Origin: Elephas maximus indicus
Lineage: Eukaryota > Chordata > Mammalia > Proboscidea > Elephantidae
Assembly (NCBI RefSeq): GCF_024166365.1
Contig: NC_064838.1
Span: 72,432,001-72,496,000 of the forward strand
Direction of reading: 5' to 3'
DNA: 64,000 bases
Under the pieces are notes generated by a model. It did not search any database. It was not told where the DNA came from and worked only from the letters and a program-made list of their open reading frames with translations. The position numbers were made by a program, and so were the translations under genes. This document shows positions 45,753-55,894 of this stretch, piece after piece; the stretch's first letter is position 1, and the number at the start of each line of letters is the position of its first letter.

Positions 45753-45954
45753 CAATTATTTTGATGATTAGACACTGTCCTAACTCTCAAGAATGCACAT
45801 AGTAGTGGGAAAATTCACAGATTTCAGCGCAGTGTGTTAAGGATGGTGGGTTTGGGAAGAATAACTGTAAGGTGATTATGGAGACACATGCAATGGACAT
45901 AAAATCCACGGCTGTGTTAAGTAGGGAATTGGTTTTGGTTGTCATTGCAATGTG
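45753..45954. other. Unassigned sequence
   Basis: Nothing recognised. Confidence 0.3.
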
Positions 45955-46090
45955 CTACCCACAAAGCTATTTACATCCACATATATTATTTCATTCCAGT
46001 CTCACAAGCACTCTTAGAAAGGTTATTATTACTAATGAGGAACAGAGAAACTAAGTAGCCATTGGTGGTAGTACTGACATCTTGTAAACA
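45955..46090 (-). mobile_element. MIR-like fragment
   Basis: CATATATTATTTCATTCCAG, ACTCTTAGAAAGGTTATTAT and ACTAATGAGGAACAGAGAAA resemble the reverse of the MIR 3' half. Confidence 0.5.
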
Positions 46091-46467
46091 CCTACCTGCA
46101 ACTTGGTAATCAAATCCTAGCTGAGATGGGAGCAGCGGGAGGTGTATGGTGACGACAAGGTAGAGAAAAAAGATACCAGGATGAGAGAGGTCAGCATCAT
46201 GTAAACGAGATGGAAAAACAAGTCTAAGATTCACTTGCCTAGAAGGCCAGAGAATGTAAAAGCCAATTTTTTAAATTATTAGTATTATTCCTATGCTATT
46301 TCTCTTGGTACTGAATTTATCTTAGACATGGTCTTTTGCAAAGGTCATACATCTTAATCCCACAGGTTTTCAGCTCTGTGGTTAAGGAACATTTTTTCAG
46401 TAGTTTAATCCTTGTATCATTTTCATTAAATGCTGGATATTTTTCTAAATGCTACAATACATTAATT
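46091..46467. other. Unassigned sequence
   Basis: Nothing recognised. Confidence 0.3.
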
Positions 46468-46670
46468 CATTTTTGGTAGTTCGTTGCCACCTAGTTGATT
46501 CCGACTCGTTGTAACCCCACATGTGCAGAGTAGGCTACTCGATAGGGTTTTCTAGGCTGCGACCTTTCAGAAGCAGATTGCCAGGCAAGTCTTTCAAGGT
46601 ACCTCTGAATGGATTCAAACTGCCAACCTTTCAGCCAACCTTTTGGCTATTAGTTGAGTGCTATATGTTT
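46468..46670 (-). mobile_element. AfroSINE, long variant, diverged
   Basis: Minus strand. Tail GTAGTTCGTTGCCACCTAGT and ATTCCGACTCGTTGTAACCC on the left, internal block CAGAAGCAGATTGCCAGG, and box B region ATTCAAACTGCCAACC. The head is blurred. Confidence 0.8.
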
Positions 46671-46689
46671 GTATGACCTGGGGAGTCCT

Positions 46690-46870
46690 ATTAACTCATT
46701 TAATTCATTAACTCGTTTAATGCTCATAAAAACCCTATGAGGTAGACAGGTATACAGAGAAAGAAACAGTATATTTACAGATGAAGAGACTTAAGCATAG
46801 AGGAATTAATGATTTTCAGACCTAGTAAATGCCTTGGACTGAAACCCAGAGCTTCTCACTCTTCCCTATG
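46690..46870 (-). mobile_element. MIR
   Basis: Minus-strand MIR with a recognisable core: TAATGCTCATAAAAACCCTA, GAGGTAGACAGGTATAC, ATTTACAGATGAAGAGACTT, then ACTGAAACCCAGAGCTTCTC. Confidence 0.8.
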
Positions 46871-47041
46871 AAAACACCTATAGTAAAACCTTTTAAATTG
46901 TATTTTAAAAAAAGAAAAATTAAAACGTGATATTTTAAAAACACATGTAAATAAAAAATTTTAAAACCAACTTCCTTGGAGTATACCTATGTATCTGTTT
47001 GACTGAGGGTAAGGGTTCTGTACTAATGCTAATTATTTCCA

Positions 47042-47252
47042 TTGTTGTTGTAGTTCGATGCCATCAAGTAGATTTTGACTCATAGTGACCCATGTGACAG
47101 AGTAGAACTGCCCTATAGAGTTTCCTGGGCTATAATCTTTAAGGAAGCAGATCGCCAGGTCTTTCTCCCTCTGAGCTCCTGGGTGGGGTTAAACTGCCAA
47201 CCTTTTGTTTAGCAGCCAACCACTTAACCATTTGTGCCATCAGGGCTCCTTA
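47042..47252 (-). mobile_element. AfroSINE, long variant
   Basis: TTGTTGTTGTAGTTCGATGC tail, TTGACTCATAGTGACCCATG, AGGAAGCAGATCGCCAGG internal block, box B AACTGCCAACC, and head CACTTAACCATTTGTGCC. Confidence 0.88.
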
Positions 47253-48102
47253 TATTATTTTACAAAGAAAGGGAAATGAATCGTATAGGAATAAGTGTTA
47301 TAATAACACATAAATAGCCTGAAATGTCATAAAATATTCCAGATTCAGGCACAATCAATCAGTTTTAAACCCCTTCCATTTCTCTCACCCTTGGCTTCCA
47401 CCTGTTTCTCCCAGCCATACCTAACATCTGAGCTTGCTGGTGACAACGGCTTCAGTATCTCTGACTTTCAATAAGGTAGTTAGTAGGTGTTGGAAAAGCA
47501 AAAGTGGATAGATGACTAAGGACAAGAGTCAGAATGTAAGAAATGTCAAACTCTCCTTCCCTGTTCTGAGAAAAGTTAAATCTTTAACTGACTTTTTGTC
47601 TTTTGTACCCATCTACTCTCCCAAAATAAGAAAAAAATAAAAATAAAGTAGGAAACTTTCACTGGGGTTGAAGCAATGATACAAAGCTGCTTCTGCTTAA
47701 GGAAGAACATTGCGGCATGTCTCTTTGAAAGTTTAGAGGTAGTATTTTGGGTCAGAAAAGTTGGGTTAAATATCCTGCCCTATCACTTTATGCAGTGTGA
47801 TAATGTCAAGTTTTTTGAGCTTTTTTTAAATCACTTTAAGCAGTGTGATACTGTCCAGTTTTTGAGTTTGATTTTGTAACTGGCTTTCACCCAAGTGTTC
47901 ACCTGTGAAATAAAAGAAACTAAAGCATTGCTGTCATTATGTGGGTGCTTTAAATTTCCCTTGAAGGTGAAATAACATACGCTTTTAGCCAACTTCCAGC
48001 TCCACACGTGGATATTTTGTTAATGTAGTCTTCTTTTCAAGTTTGTCCTTTGTGCTTTCTCCTACAGATCTGGCAGGAGAAAAACAAATAAGCAACTGAA
48101 GA
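47253..48102. other. Unassigned sequence upstream of OR pseudogene C
   Basis: A local direct repeat is present: TCACTTTATGCAGTGTGATA at 47785 and TCACTTTAAGCAGTGTGATA at 47832. A pyrimidine-rich stretch ending TTTCTCCTACAG at 48055-48066 could be a splice acceptor of the former OR coding exon, which starts about 37 bp later. Confidence 0.35.
48055..48066 (+). promoter_or_regulatory. Candidate splice acceptor before OR pseudogene C coding exon
   Basis: A pyrimidine tract runs into CTACAG 37 bp upstream of the former start codon. OR genes typically have upstream non-coding exon(s) spliced to a single coding exon, so the placement is sensible. Inference only. Confidence 0.3.
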
Positions 48103-48554
48103 ACGAGAAACCATACAGCAATAACAGAGTTTGTCCTCTTGGGATTGTCAGATGACCCAAAGCTTCAGAGTGTGATTTTTGTCTTTCTGTTCATCACCTA
48201 CATGCTCAGCACCACTGGAACCCTGACCATTATCAGGCTCACACTGCTGGATTCCCGCCTCCAGACACCCATGTATTTCTTCCTCAGGAATTTCTCCTTA
48301 TTAGAGGTTTCATTCACAACTGTCAGTATACCCAAGTTCCTGGGCATCATTATTACAGGAGATAAAACCATTTCCTTTAACAACTGCATTGCTCAGTTAT
48401 TCTTTTTAATTCTCTTGGGGATCACAGAGTTTTACCTTCTGGCTGCCATGTCCTATGACCGCTATGTGGCCATCTGCAAACCCTTGCATTATGTGACTAT
48501 CATGAATCGCAGAGTCTGCACACTGCTTGTCTTCTCTTCGTAGCTGGCTTCATT
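48103..48554 (+). pseudogene. Olfactory receptor pseudogene C (OR6C-like), 5' half
   Basis: Olfactory GPCR, N-terminal half. The position of the usual ATG is ACG at 48103, followed by [20 protein letters not shown], with the N-glycosylation site NHT in place. TM1 ([15 protein letters not shown]), [22 protein letters not shown]3 ([20 protein letters not shown]), then a perfect [20 protein letters not shown]. The reading is clean for 146 codons until a nonsense TAG at 48541 in place of the expected Trp of TM4 (LLVFSS, stop). Just after it, at 48555, a full-length L1 is inserted in antisense. The 3' half lies at 55895-56397. Lesions: start loss, nonsense, 7.3 kb insertion, and a frameshift in the 3' half. 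Confidence 0.95.
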
Positions 48555-49558
48555 TTTTTTTTTTAATTAACTTTTATTAAGCTTCAAGTGAACATTTACA
48601 AATCCAATCAGTCTGTCACATATAAGTTTACATACATCTCACTCCCTACTCCCACTTGCTCTCCCCCTCTTGAGTCAGCCCTTTCAGTCTCTCCTTTCTT
48701 GACAATTTTGCCGGCTTCCCTCTCTCTCTATTCTCCCATCCCCCTCCAGACAAGAGTTGCCAACACAATCTCAAGTGTCCACCTGATATAATTAGCTCAC
48801 TCTTCATCGGCGTCTCTCTCCCACCCGCTGACCAGTCCCTTTCATGTCTGATGAGTTGTCTTCGGGGATGGTTCCTGTCCTGTGCCAACAGAAGGTCTGG
48901 GGACCATGGCCGCCGGTATTCCTCTAGTCTCAGTCAGACCATTAAGTTTGGTCTTTTTATGAGAATTTGGGGTCTGTATCCCAATGATCTCCTGCTCTCT
49001 CAGGGGTCCTCTGTTGTGCTCCCTGTCAGGGCAGTCATCGATTGTGGCCGGGCACCAACTAGTTCTTCTGGTCTCAGGATGATGTAGGTCTCTGGTTCAT
49101 GTGGCCCTTTCTGTCTCTTGGGCTCTTAGATGTCCTGTGGCCTTGGTGTTCTTCATTTTCGTTTGCTCCAGGTGGGTTGAGACCAATTGATGCATCTTAG
49201 ATGGCCGCTTGTTAGCATTTAAGACCCCAGACGCCACATTTCAAAGTGGGATGCAGAATGATTTCATAATAGAATTATTTTGCCAATTGACTTAGAAGTC
49301 CCCACAAACCATATTCGCCAGACCCCCGCCCTTGCTCCGCTGACCTTTGAAGCATTCATTTTATCCCGGAAACTTCTTTGCTTTTGGTCCAGTCCAATTG
49401 AGCTGACCTTCCATGTATTGAGTGTTGTCCTTCCCTTCACCTAAAGCAGTTCTTATCTACTGATTAATCAATAAAAAACCCTCTCCCACCCTCCCTCCCT
49501 CCCCCCCTTGTAACCACAAAAGTATGTGTTCTTCTCAGGTGGGCTATTTCTCAAGATC
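48555..49558 (-). mobile_element. L1 3' UTR of the full-length copy
   Basis: About 1.0 kb. The plus strand opposite carries two adjoining frames (48588-48791 and 48851-49087) that match the antisense frame seen uninterrupted at 27228-27737. A C-rich run (CCCTCCCTCCCCCCC near 49492-49507) in the plus strand gives a G-rich tract in the RNA, a feature common in mammalian L1 3' UTRs. Confidence 0.9.
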
Positions 49559-52500
49559 TTATAATAGTGGTCTTATACAATATTTGTCCTTTTGCCTCTG
49601 ACTCATTTCGCTCAGCATAATGCCTTCCAGGTTCCTCCATGTTATGAAATGTTTCACAGATTCGTCACTGTTCTTTATCGATGCGTAGTATTCCATTGTG
49701 TGAATATACCACAATTTATTTACCCATTCATCCGTTGATGGACACCTTGGTTGCTTCCAACTTTTTGCTATTGTAAACAGAGCTGCAATAAACATGGGTG
49801 TGCATACATCTGTTTGTATGAAGGCTCTTGTATTTCTAGGGTATATTCCCAGGAGTGGGATTTCTGGGTTGTATTTTTTTTTTTTTTTATGGTAGTTCTA
49901 TTTCTAATTGTTTAAGATAACGCCAGATAGATTTCCAAAGTGGTTGTACCATTTTACATTCCCACCAGCAGTGTATAAGAGTTCCAATCTCTCCGCAGCC
50001 TCTCCAATATTTATTATTTTGTGTTTTTTGGATTAATGCCAGCCTTGCTGGTGTGAGATGGAATCTCATCGTAGTTTTAATTTGCATTTCTCTAATGGCT
50101 AATGATCGAGAGCATTTTCTCATGTATCTGTTAGCTGCCTGAATATCTTCTTTAGTGAAATGTGTGTTCATATCCTTTGCCCAATTTTTGATTGGGTTGT
50201 TTGTCTTTTTGTGGTTGAGGTTTGACAGAATCATGTAGATTTTAGAGATCAGACGCTGGTCGGAGATGTCATAGCTGAAAATTCTTTCCCAGTCTGTAGG
50301 TGGTCTTTTTACTCTTTTGGTGAAGTCTTTAGATGAGCATAGGTGTTTGATTTTTAGGAGCTCCCAGCTATCGGGTTTCTCTTCATCATTTTTGGTAATG
50401 TTTTGTATTCTGTTTATGCCTTGTATTAGGGCTCCTAGGGTTGTCCCTATTTTTTCTTCCATGATCTTTATCGTTTTAGTCTTTATGTTTAGGTCTTTGA
50501 TCCACTTGGAGTTAGTTTTTGTGCATGGTGTAAGGTATGGGTCCTGTTTCATTTTTTTGCAAATGGATATCCAGTTATGCCAGCAACATTTATTAAAAAG
50601 GCTATCTTTTCCCCAATTAATTGACACTGGTCCTTTGTCAAATATCAGCTGCTCATACGTGGATGGATCTCTGCCTGGGTTCTCAGTTCTGTTCCATTGG
50701 TCTATGTGCCTGTTGTTGTACCAGTACCAGGCTGTTTTGACTACTGTGGCTGTATAGTAGATTCTGAAATCAGGTAAAGTGAGGCCTCCCACTTTCTTCT
50801 TCTTTTTCAGTAGTGCTTTGCTTATCTGGGGCTTCTTTCCCTTCCATATGAAATTGGTGATTTGTTTCTCTATCCCCTTAAAATATGACATTGGAATTTG
50901 GATCGGAAGTGCGTTAAATGTATAGATGGCTTTTGGTAGAATAGACATTTTTACTATGTTAAGTCTTCCTATCCATGAGCAAGGTATGTTTTTCCACTTA
51001 AGTATGTCCTTTTGAATTTCTTGTAGTAGAGCTTTGTAGTTTTCTTTGTATAGGTATTTTACATCCTTGGTAAGATTTATTCCTAAGTATTTTATCTTCT
51101 TGAGGGCTACTGTGAATGGTATTGATTTGGATATTTCCTCTTCGGTGTTCTTTTTGTTGATGTAGAGGAATCCAAGTGATTTTTGTATGTTTATTTTATA
51201 ACCTGAGACTCTTCCAAACTCTTCTATTAGTTTCAGTAGTTTTCTGGAGGATTCCTTAGGGTTTTCTGTGTATATAATCATGTCATCTACAAATAGTGAT
51301 AAGTTTACTTCTTCCTTGCCAATCCGGACACCTTTTATTTCTTTGTCTAGCCTAATTGTCCTGGCTAGGACTTCAAGTACGATGTTGAATAAGAGCGGTG
51401 ATAAAGGGCATCCTTGTCTGGTTCCCGTTCTGAAGGGAAATGCTTTCAGGTTCTCTCCATTTAGAGTGATATTGGCTGTTGGCTTTGCATAGATGCCCTT
51501 TATTATGTTGAGGAATTTTCCTTCAATTCCTATTTTGGTAAGAGTTTTTATCATAAATGGGTGTTGAACTTTGTGAAATGCTTTTTCTGCATCAATTGAT
51601 AAGATCATGTGGTTTTTATCTTTGTTTTATTTATGTGATGGATTACGTTAATGGTTTTTCTGATATTAAACCAGCCTTGCATACCTGGTATAAATCCCAT
51701 TTGATCATGGTGAATTATTTTTTGATGTGTTGTTGGATTCTATTGGCTAGAATTTTGTTGAGGATTTTTGCATCTATGTTCATGAGGGATATAGGTGTAT
51801 AATTTTCTTTTTTTGTAATGTCTTTACCTGGTTTTGGTATCAGGGAGATGGTGGCTTCATAGAATGAGTTGGGTAGTATTCCGTCATTTTCTATGCTTTG
51901 GAATACCTTCAGAAGTAGTGGTGTTAACTCTTCTCTGAAAGTTTGGTAGAACTCTGCAGTGAAGCCGTCCAGGCCAGGACTTTTTTTGTTGGGAGTTTTT
52001 TGATTACCGTTTCAATCTCTTTTTTTGTTATGGGTCTATTGAGTTGTTCTACTTCTGAATGTGTTAGTTTAGGTAGGTAGTGTTTTTCCAGGAATTCATC
52101 CATTTCTTCTAGGTTTGCAAATTTGTTAGAGTACAATTGTTCATAATAATCTGAAATGATTCTTTTAATTTCATTGGGTTCTGTTGTGATGTGGTCCTTC
52201 TCGTTTCTTATTCGGGTTATTTGTTTCCTTTCCTGTATTTCTTTAGTCAGTCTGGCCAATGGTTTATCAATTTTATTAATTTTTTCAAAGAACCAGCTTT
52301 TGGCTTTGTTAATTCTTTCAATTGTTTTTCTATTCTCTAATTCATTTAGTTCAGCTCTGATTTTTATTATTTGTTTTCTTCTGGTGCCTGATGGATTCTT
52401 TTGTTGCTCACTTTCTATTTGTTCAAGTTGTCGGGACAGTTCTCTGATTTTGGCTCTTTCTTCTTTTTGTATGTGTGCATTTATCGATATAAATTGACCT

Positions 52501-53387
52501 CTGAGCACTGCTTTTGCTGTGTCCCAGAGGTTTTGATAGGAAGTATTTTCATTCTCATTGCATTCGATGAATTTCCTTATTCCCTCCTTGATGTCTTCTA
52601 TAACCCAGTCTTTTTTCAGAAGGGTATTGTTCATTTTCCAAGTATTTGACTTCTTTCCCCTAGTTTTTCTATTATTGATCTCTAGTTTTATTGCCTTGTG
52701 GTCTGAGAAGATGCTTTGTAATATTTCGATGTTTTGGACTCTGCAAAGGTTTGTTTTATGACCTAATATGTGGTCTATTCTAGAGAATGTTCCATGTGCG
52801 CTAGAAAAAAAAAGTATATTTTGCAGCAGTTGGGGGGAGAGTTCTGTATAAGTCAATGAGGTCAAGTTGGTTGATTGTTGTAATTAGATCTTCCGTGTCT
52901 CTATTGAGCTTCTTACTGGATGTCCTGTCCTTCTCAGAAAGTGGTGTGTTGAAGTCTCCTACTATAATTGTGGAGGTATCTATCTCACTTTTCAATTCTG
53001 TTAAAATTTGATTTATGTGTGTTGCAGCCCTGTCATTGGGTGCATAAATATTTAATATGGTTATGTCTTCCTGATCAATTGTCCCTTTTATCATTATATA
53101 GTGTCCTTCTTTATCCTTTGTGGTGGATTTAAGTCTAAAGTCTATTTTGTCAGAAATTAATATTGCTACTCCTCTTCTTTTTTGCTTATTGTTTGCTTGA
53201 TATATTTTTTCCATCCTTTGAGTTTTAGTTTGTTTGTGTCTCTAAGTCTAAGGTGTGTCTCTTGTAGGCAGCATATAGATGGATCGTGTTTCTTTATCCA
53301 GTCTGTGACTCTCTGTCTCTTTATTGGTGCATTTAGTCCATTTACGTTCAGCATAATTATAGATAAATAAGTTTTTAGTGCTGTCAT
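49559..53387 (-). pseudogene. L1 ORF2 of the full-length copy (endonuclease-reverse transcriptase), frameshifted
   Basis: ORF2p nicks target DNA and reverse-transcribes L1 RNA on site. It starts with ATG at 53387 (MTALKTYLSIIMLNVNGLNA). Endonuclease residues are visible: CCLQETHL, NIYAPND, IIVGDFNTPLS, and SDHKAI after a frame change. The RT spans about 52000-50900: frame 51608-49887 (573 codons) has [20 protein letters not shown] and the catalytic box FVDDMIIY (51293-51270), where the usual FADD has Val for Ala. The C-terminal CWRGCGE-like zinc knuckle reads [19 protein letters not shown], so its first Cys is changed to Tyr. Frame breaks lie near 53170-53210, 52801-52865 (A9 run), 51925-51990, 51610-51640 and at 49875-49890, where a 16-nt insertion (T-run plus AT on the plus strand) ends the frame before the last ~110 codons. 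Full length would be about 1,276 codons, normal for L1. Confidence 0.95.
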
Positions 53388-53844
53388 TTTGATGCCTTTT
53401 TATGTCTGTTGTTGACGATTTCATTTTTCCACATACTTTTTTGTGCTGAGGCGTTTTTCTTAGTAAATTGTGAGATCCTCATTTTCATAGTGTTTGACTT
53501 TATGTTAGTTGAGTTGTTACGTTTTTCTTGGCTTTTATCTTGAGTTATAGAGTTGTTATACCTTTTTGTGGTTACCTTATTATTTACCCCTATTTTTCTA
53601 AGTAAAAACCTAACTTGTATTGTTCTATATCACCTTGTATCACTCTCCATATGGCAGTTCAGTGCCTCCTGTATTTAGTCCCTCTTTTTGATTATTGTGA
53701 TCTTTTACCTATTGACGTCCATGATTCCCTGTTATGTGTATTTTTTTTTAATTAATCTTAATTTGTTTGTTTTTGTGATTTCCCTATTTGAGTTGATATC
53801 AGGACGTTCTGTTTTGTGACCTTGTGTTGTGCTTATATCTGATA

Positions 53845-54856
53845 TTATTGGTTCTGTGACCAAACAATATCCTTTAGTATTTCTTGTAGCTTTGGTTTGG
53901 TTTTTGCAAATTCTCTAAACTTGTGTTTATCTGTAAATATCTTAATTTCGCCTTCGTATTTGAGAGAGAGTTTTGCTGGATATATGATCCTTGGTTGGCA
54001 GTTTTTCTCCTTCAGTGTTCTGTATATGTCGTCCCATTCCCTTCTTGCCTGCATGGTTTCTGCTGAGTAGTCTGAACTTATTCTTATTGATTCTCCCTTG
54101 AAGGAAACCTTTCTTTTCTCCCTGGCTGCTTTTAAAATTTTCTGTTTATCTTCGGTTTTGGTGAGATTGATGATAATATGTCTTGGTGTTTTTCTTTTTG
54201 GATCAATCTTAAATGGGGTTCGATGAGCATCTTGGATAGATATCCTTTCGTCTTTCATGATGTCAGGGAAGTTTTGTGTCAGGAGTTCTTCAACTATTTT
54301 CTCTGTGTTTTCTGTCCCCCCTCCCTGTTCTGGGACTCCAATCACCCGCAGGTTATCCTTCTTGATAGAGTCCCACATGATTCTTAGGGTTTCTTCATTT
54401 TTTTTAATTCTTTTATCTGATTTTTTTTCAGCTATGTTGGTGTTGATTCCCTGGTCCTCCAGATGTCCCAGTCTGCATTCTAATTGCTGGAGTCTGCTCC
54501 TCTGACTTCCTATTTCGTTGTCTAATTCTGTAATTTTATTGTTAATCTTTTGGATTTCTACATGCTGTCTCTCTATGGGTTCTTGCAACTTTTTAATTTT
54601 TCCCCTATGTTGTTGAATAATCTTTTGAGTTCTTCAACAGTTTTATCAGTGTGTTCTTTGGCTTTTTCTGCAGTTTGCCTAATTTCGTTTGTGATGTCTT
54701 GAAGCATTGTGTAAATTAGTTTTTTATATTCTGTGATAATTCCAGGATTGTATCTTCATTTGGGAAAGATTTTGATTCTTTTGTTTGGGGGGTTGGAGAA
54801 GCTGTCATGGTCTGCTTCTTTATGTGGTTTGATATGGAGTGCTGTCTCTGAGCCAT
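53845..54856 (-). pseudogene. L1 ORF1 of the full-length copy, frameshifted
   Basis: ORF1p is a trimeric RNA-binding chaperone that coats L1 RNA in the cytoplasm. The start ATG is at 54856 (MAQRQHSISNHIKKQTMTAS). The N-terminal part breaks near 54725. The C-terminal 247 codons are open (54588-53845): a coiled-coil stretch (EIQKINNKITELDNEIGSQR, heptad-like), then an RRM segment (TLRIMWDSIKKDNLRVIGVP), then a C-terminal domain with TPRHIIINLTKTEDKQKILK and ARREWDDIYRTLKEKNCQPR, including the basic residues typical for RNA binding. Length with the broken part is about 335 codons, usual for L1. An acidic residue run separates N- and C-parts. Not functional as it stands. Confidence 0.93.
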
Positions 54857-55894
54857 CACTGGGAAACTAGTTTTTCCAGAAAATCCGCTAAAAAAAAATG
54901 CAGTCAGATCCCTATCAGAGTTCTCCCTCTGGCTCAGGCTATTCGGATGTTAATGAAGCCGCCTGGGGAGGGTGGGGGAGGGAACAGAGAGATAGGAGAG
55001 TAGCACCTCAGAATATAGCCAGAGTTGCTTGTCTTGCTTGGAATGACTATTATATCTGAGATTCCCGCGGGGCACGTCGCCTATGTGTGCTGGCTGTGTG
55101 GAGATTGCCCCCGGGGGGTCTGGCCCGCTGGAGTCACGGTCAGATCCTCCGCTTCCAGCCCCACGCCCAGGGTCAAGATTCCCCTACTGGGACAATGCAC
55201 TCTCGACTCCAAAATCAGTCGCTTCCTTCCGGGGACTTCTCGTCCCTCCAGCCACGTTGCCGTGCCACCCCCGAGAACTGATTGGGCCCCCTCCCGGGGT
55301 TAGTTCAGGTGGGTGGAGGAGCTCCCCGTGCTTGTGCCGTGACCGAGTGTCCCGGCTGGGACGCTGTTCTTCCCGCTCCAATACCAGTCGCTGCCTCCCG
55401 GGGACTTCTCCTACCGGCTGCTTCCCACGCCGCCCGTGCGACCCGGCCGGGCCCCCTCCCGGGGTTAGTTCAGGGGGTGGAGCAGCTCTCCGTGTTTATG
55501 CCGTACCTGCGTCCAGTCCAAATCCCGGCGGGATGGTTCCCCAGCTGGGATGCTGCTCTCCCAGTTCCAAGACCAGTCACTGCCTCCCGGGGACTTCTAT
55601 CGGCTGCGTCCCATGCCGCCCGCAGAACCAGCTGGTTCCCCTCCCGGGGTTAGTTCAGGGGGGTGGAGCAGCTCTCTGTGCTTGTGCCGTACCTGACTGG
55701 CATGCTGGCTCCAGGCTCTGAAAACAATCGCTGCTTCCCCATATTAGTTCGTTCTCTGTCTCTAAATCTGTGTTTGTTGTTCAGGGTTCGTAGATTGTTA
55801 TGTATGTGATCGATTCACTTGTTTTTCCGTGTCTTTGTTGTAAGAGGGATCCGAGGTAGCGTCTGCCTAGTCCGCCATCTTGGCTCCGCCCCCG
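54857..55894 (-). promoter_or_regulatory. L1 5' UTR/promoter with tandem GC-rich monomers
   Basis: The GC-rich 5' UTR contains at least three tandem units, recognised by CCCGGGGTTAGTTCAG at 55293, 55458 and 55643 (spacing 165 and 185 bp). Related CCGGGGACTTCT motifs occur at about 55230, 55397 and 55579. A diverged piece may begin near 55108. Tandem 5' UTR monomers drive transcription in rodent L1s; here that role is inference. The plus strand across the monomers is open for 212 codons (55083-55721). Confidence 0.88.
55872..55886 (-). promoter_or_regulatory. YY1-type site at the 5' end of the L1
   Basis: The plus strand reads CCGCCATCTTGGC, so the element sense strand has CAAGATGGC about 10 bp from its first base. 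In human L1 a YY1 site at this place fixes the transcription start. The match here is to the same motif at the same place; binding is not shown. Confidence 0.6.

Larger units (their letters stand above)
48555..55894 (-). mobile_element. Full-length L1 (7.34 kb) inserted in OR pseudogene C
   Basis: Complete L1 on the minus strand: poly(A) (T-run at 48555), 3' UTR (48569-49558), ORF2 (49559-53387), inter-ORF (53388-53844), ORF1 (53845-54856) and 5' UTR (54857-55894), which starts with GGGGGCGGAGCCAAGATGGC in element sense. It is flanked by a 12-bp target-site duplication, GCTGGCTTCATT (48543-48554) and GCTTGCTTCATT (55895-55906), with one mismatch. The host OR frame resumes directly after it. 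Both ORFs carry a few frameshifts, so this copy cannot retrotranspose by itself, but it is the best-preserved element in the window. Confidence 0.97.

Noticed and set aside
50317-52761. Plus-strand frames of 67-146 codons
   Set aside because: They are antisense shadows of L1 ORF2.
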